From the NCBI GenBank assembly GCA_018434325.1, contig JAHDPO010000035.1:1-64000 (forward strand): DNA of 64,000 bases, read 5' to 3'. Origin of the DNA: Clostridia bacterium. GTDB taxonomy: Bacteria > Bacillota > Peptococcia > DRI-13 > UBA5745. The notes under the pieces are model-generated. The model was not told the DNA's origin, ran no database searches, and worked only from the letters and a program-made list of their open reading frames with translations. Positions 61,979 through 64,000 of this stretch are shown here, one piece after another. Both the position numbers and the translations under genes were made by a program. Positions within the stretch are counted from its first letter, which is position 1; the number at the start of each line of letters is the position of its first letter.

Positions 61979-62007
61979 GTTTAATAAATAAGCAAACCTG
62001 CGATAAT
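61979..62007 (+). promoter_or_regulatory. Candidate sigma-D-type promoter before fliD
   Basis: GTTTA (61979-61983), 16 bases, GCGATAAT (62000-62007), then a leader similar to that before flgM (CAGGTTAGAAG against CAGTTAAGA). The start of fliD lies 33 bases away. Confidence 0.55.
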
Positions 62008-62039
62008 CAGGTTAGAAGTCAAGAAATGAGGGAAGTCGT

Positions 62040-64000
62040 ATGGCTAACAATATCGGAAGTTCCAATTATTACAGCGTGTCCTCCTATACCAATAAAGGCA
62101 TATCCGGCCTGGTTTCCGGCATGGACACCGAAAATATGGTTAAGCAGATGCTTTCCGGTACCCAGAAAAAAATCGATAAACAAAATACCTTACAGCAGCA
62201 AACTCTGTGGAGGCAGGAATTTTATAGGGAGATTATCACTTCGATCAATAGCGTGCGCAATAAATATTTCAACAGCGCTTTTGACGCCTCTCCTATCAAC
62301 AATTTGGCCAGCAGCAAATTCTTTAATTCTATGGTTTCTTCTGTAACTTCCGGCAGTGCCGTTAAGGTAATCAGTTCTGCCGCCGGCGCCACCGCAGGAG
62401 ATATGCGGATATCGGTGGAGCAGCTGGCGGAAGCCGCTTCCTTAAGCTCGGCCAAAGCCATAGGCGCAAGCAACAGCATTACAGCGACTACGGCTCTCAG
62501 CGAGAGCATGCTGGCCGGCTTTGAGAAAAATCTGGTGCTGAATGTGGGAGGCACCGCCGTAAACATCGATTTGAACGGCGCCGCTGATCAGGCGGCAATG
62601 CTCAACCGCATTAATGATGCTCTGCAAAACGCCGGTACCGGCGCCACTGCCAAAATCTTTGACAACAAGCTGCGGATCATCGGCGACCAAGCGAATAATA
62701 CCATTTCCGTTCATGAGACCAGTACGGCGTTGGCTTTAAAAATGACCGGCCTTATAGCCGGCAGCTCCTCCTCCAAGCTGGAAACCGACGGCAGCCAAAT
62801 GCTGCAGTCCGGCAGCAATATCAGCCCTGACGCCGGTGTTTCCATTACCGTAAATCTTGACGGAGTGGAAAAGCAAATCACCTTAAACCCCCTGGCGGAT
62901 GAGGATGGCAAAATTACCAAGGAGGCTCTGCGAGATAGTTTGCAGGCAGAATTAAACCGCACCTTCGGCAATTATGTGACAGCCTCTCTGGTAGGTGATG
63001 ATAACGACAAAATTGAGCTGAAGCTTAATTTTGACAATGAAGCAGGCCATTCACTCAGCATTTACGGCATGGAAAGCAGCAGGCTGGGCATCGCTGCCGG
63101 CTCCTCCAGCCGCCTGACCTCCTCTTCTAAACTCAGTGAATTGGGCGTAAGCGGTGAACGCTTTGCCTTCACCATCAACGGCAAGGAATTTACGTTTTCC
63201 AAGGACGATACCATCGGCTCCATGATCAATAAGATTAACAGCGGCAATGCGGGAGTTCAGATGAGCTTCTCCTCCGTAAGCAATATGTTTAAGCTTGCCG
63301 CCACTTCTACCGGCAGCCAGTTCGGAATAGATATCCGCCAGACGGAAGGCAATCTTTTGGGTGAGCTTTTTCAGTCTGCCGACGGCGTTTCTATGTTTAA
63401 TTCCGGCAACTCCGTAGCCAGCGGCCAATTGACGGTAGGCTCTATTCAGGGCAAGGCCCTGGACTCTTCCTATGGCGCCGCCGGCGGAGCTTCCTTCAAG
63501 ATCAATGTTAATGGCATTGATCACTCCTTTACCCTGGCTGAGCGAAATAAGGAATACAGCGCTGACGAAGTCATGGACTTAATGAACAACTGGCTGAAGG
63601 ACAAATTTGGCAGAAGCGGCGGTAAACAAAATATTGAATTTAAAGACGGCAAGCTGGAGATCCGGGATGGCTCCGTCGTCAAATTTGCTCAATCCTCTGT
63701 GGATACGGAAAATGCCAATATCCTGAAACAAGAGGAAAAAAACGATATCGCTCTGGCTTTAGGCCTTACCACTACCGCCAAATCCAATGTGGCTTCCGCA
63801 AACACAAAAGTCTCGGAGATTTATCAGTTAAAGGATATTTACAGCCAGTTCAACGGCGGTGCGATCAATCCCAATACCACTTTGGCCCAATTGACCAGCT
63901 ACGAAGGCGGTAAAGTCAGCTTTGCCGACGGACGCCTTTCTTTGACGGCAGAAAATCCTGGCGACACCGTCACTCTTATTTCTCAGGGCATGAAAGATTT
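62040..64000 (+). CDS. fliD: Flagellar hook-associated protein 2 (FliD), partial
   Basis: At least 653 residues, cut by the window edge. N-terminal motif ISGLVSGMDTENMVKQML, then KKIDKQNTLQQQTLWRQEFY and repeated beta-rich FliD segments. Caps the filament. ATG 62040 follows GAGGG. Ala/Ser/Gly-rich throughout. The end is not visible. Confidence 0.93.
   Translation, partial: MANNIGSSNYYSVSSYTNKGISGLVSGMDTENMVKQMLSGTQKKIDKQNTLQQQTLWRQEFYREIITSINSVRNKYFNSAFDASPINNLASSKFFNSMVSSVTSGSAVKVISSAAGATAGDMRISVEQLAEAASLSSAKAIGASNSITATTALSESMLAGFEKNLVLNVGGTAVNIDLNGAADQAAMLNRINDALQNAGTGATAKIFDNKLRIIGDQANNTISVHETSTALALKMTGLIAGSSSSKLETDGSQMLQSGSNISPDAGVSITVNLDGVEKQITLNPLADEDGKITKEALRDSLQAELNRTFGNYVTASLVGDDNDKIELKLNFDNEAGHSLSIYGMESSRLGIAAGSSSRLTSSSKLSELGVSGERFAFTINGKEFTFSKDDTIGSMINKINSGNAGVQMSFSSVSNMFKLAATSTGSQFGIDIRQTEGNLLGELFQSADGVSMFNSGNSVASGQLTVGSIQGKALDSSYGAAGGASFKINVNGIDHSFTLAERNKEYSADEVMDLMNNWLKDKFGRSGGKQNIEFKDGKLEIRDGSVVKFAQSSVDTENANILKQEEKNDIALALGLTTTAKSNVASANTKVSEIYQLKDIYSQFNGGAINPNTTLAQLTSYEGGKVSFADGRLSLTAENPGDTVTLISQGMKD

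Overview
The window looks like a chromosomal segment of a motile Gram-positive anaerobe of the Clostridia/Firmicutes type. This rests on the gene order def-fmt-zinc protease-rsmB-rlmN, the flgM-flgN-flgK-flgL-(DUF6470)-fliW-csrA-fliD flagellar run, purine-rich ribosome binding sites, frequent GTG/TTG starts and low-to-mid GC. I cannot name the genus. The core genes look richer in GC than the visibly AT-rich accessory block between about 28 and 46 kb.

Layout. 1-3.3 kb: a membrane GGDEF-EAL protein. 3.4-4.7 kb: fused remnants of a serine recombinase and a DUF6076 gene. 5.0-9.2 kb: a compact envelope operon (PadR regulator, multi-pass membrane protein, PrsW-like intramembrane protease, thioredoxin-fold protein without CXXC, PDZ/S41 protease). 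9.3-16.5 kb: a hypothetical gene, a PAS-GGDEF cyclase, a uracil-DNA glycosylase, a DUF4846 lipoprotein, a DMT exporter, an isoprenylcysteine-methyltransferase-like membrane protein and a GGDEF/HD-GYP protein. 16.5-21.1 kb: ornithine cyclodeaminase family enzyme, threonine-dehydratase family enzyme, LysR regulator, Fe-S protein and YgbA-like protein. 21.1-28.0 kb: a nuclease-helicase, an ArsC/Spx-like protein, a DsbA gene with one nonsense codon, an SDR remnant, an XRE/desulfoferrodoxin-like fusion, and a coupled operon of GIY-YIG protein, DUF6530 protein and MoxR-vWA ATPase. 28.2-32.4 kb: an island with an HTH protein, a frameshifted flavodoxin, an AraC/GyrI regulator, DUF1062 and DUF6144 genes and a serine recombinase lacking its catalytic domain.

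32.45-46.12 kb is the most unusual part: a compact integrated element of about 13.7 kb next to the 3' end of rlmD. It has a tyrosine integrase, a divergent XRE/Cro-like switch with palindromic operators, an iteron-like cluster beside an AT-rich stretch (candidate replication origin), a sigma-like factor and a DUF1492-like regulator, a lone tape-measure protein with no capsid, portal or terminase gene, and a block of accessory genes (DUF2971, exonuclease-BRCT, SieB-like, PD-(D/E)XK-like, membrane coiled coil). A direct repeat TCATATAA with 11-bp period occurs four times, each in the gap before a leftward transcription unit. It resembles a phage satellite or a reduced prophage more than an intact phage.

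46.1-64 kb is core genome: rlmD, a GerMN lipoprotein, a macro-domain protein, an AEC transporter, the def-fmt-yugP-rsmB-rlmN run, then ComFB and ParA divergent from the flagellar operon, which runs off the right edge inside fliD. Two near-identical promoter-like elements (GTTTA-N16-GCGATAAT) precede flgM and fliD. Three c-di-GMP enzymes, a ComFB-family protein and the FliW/CsrA switch suggest that second-messenger control of motility is a theme of this locus.
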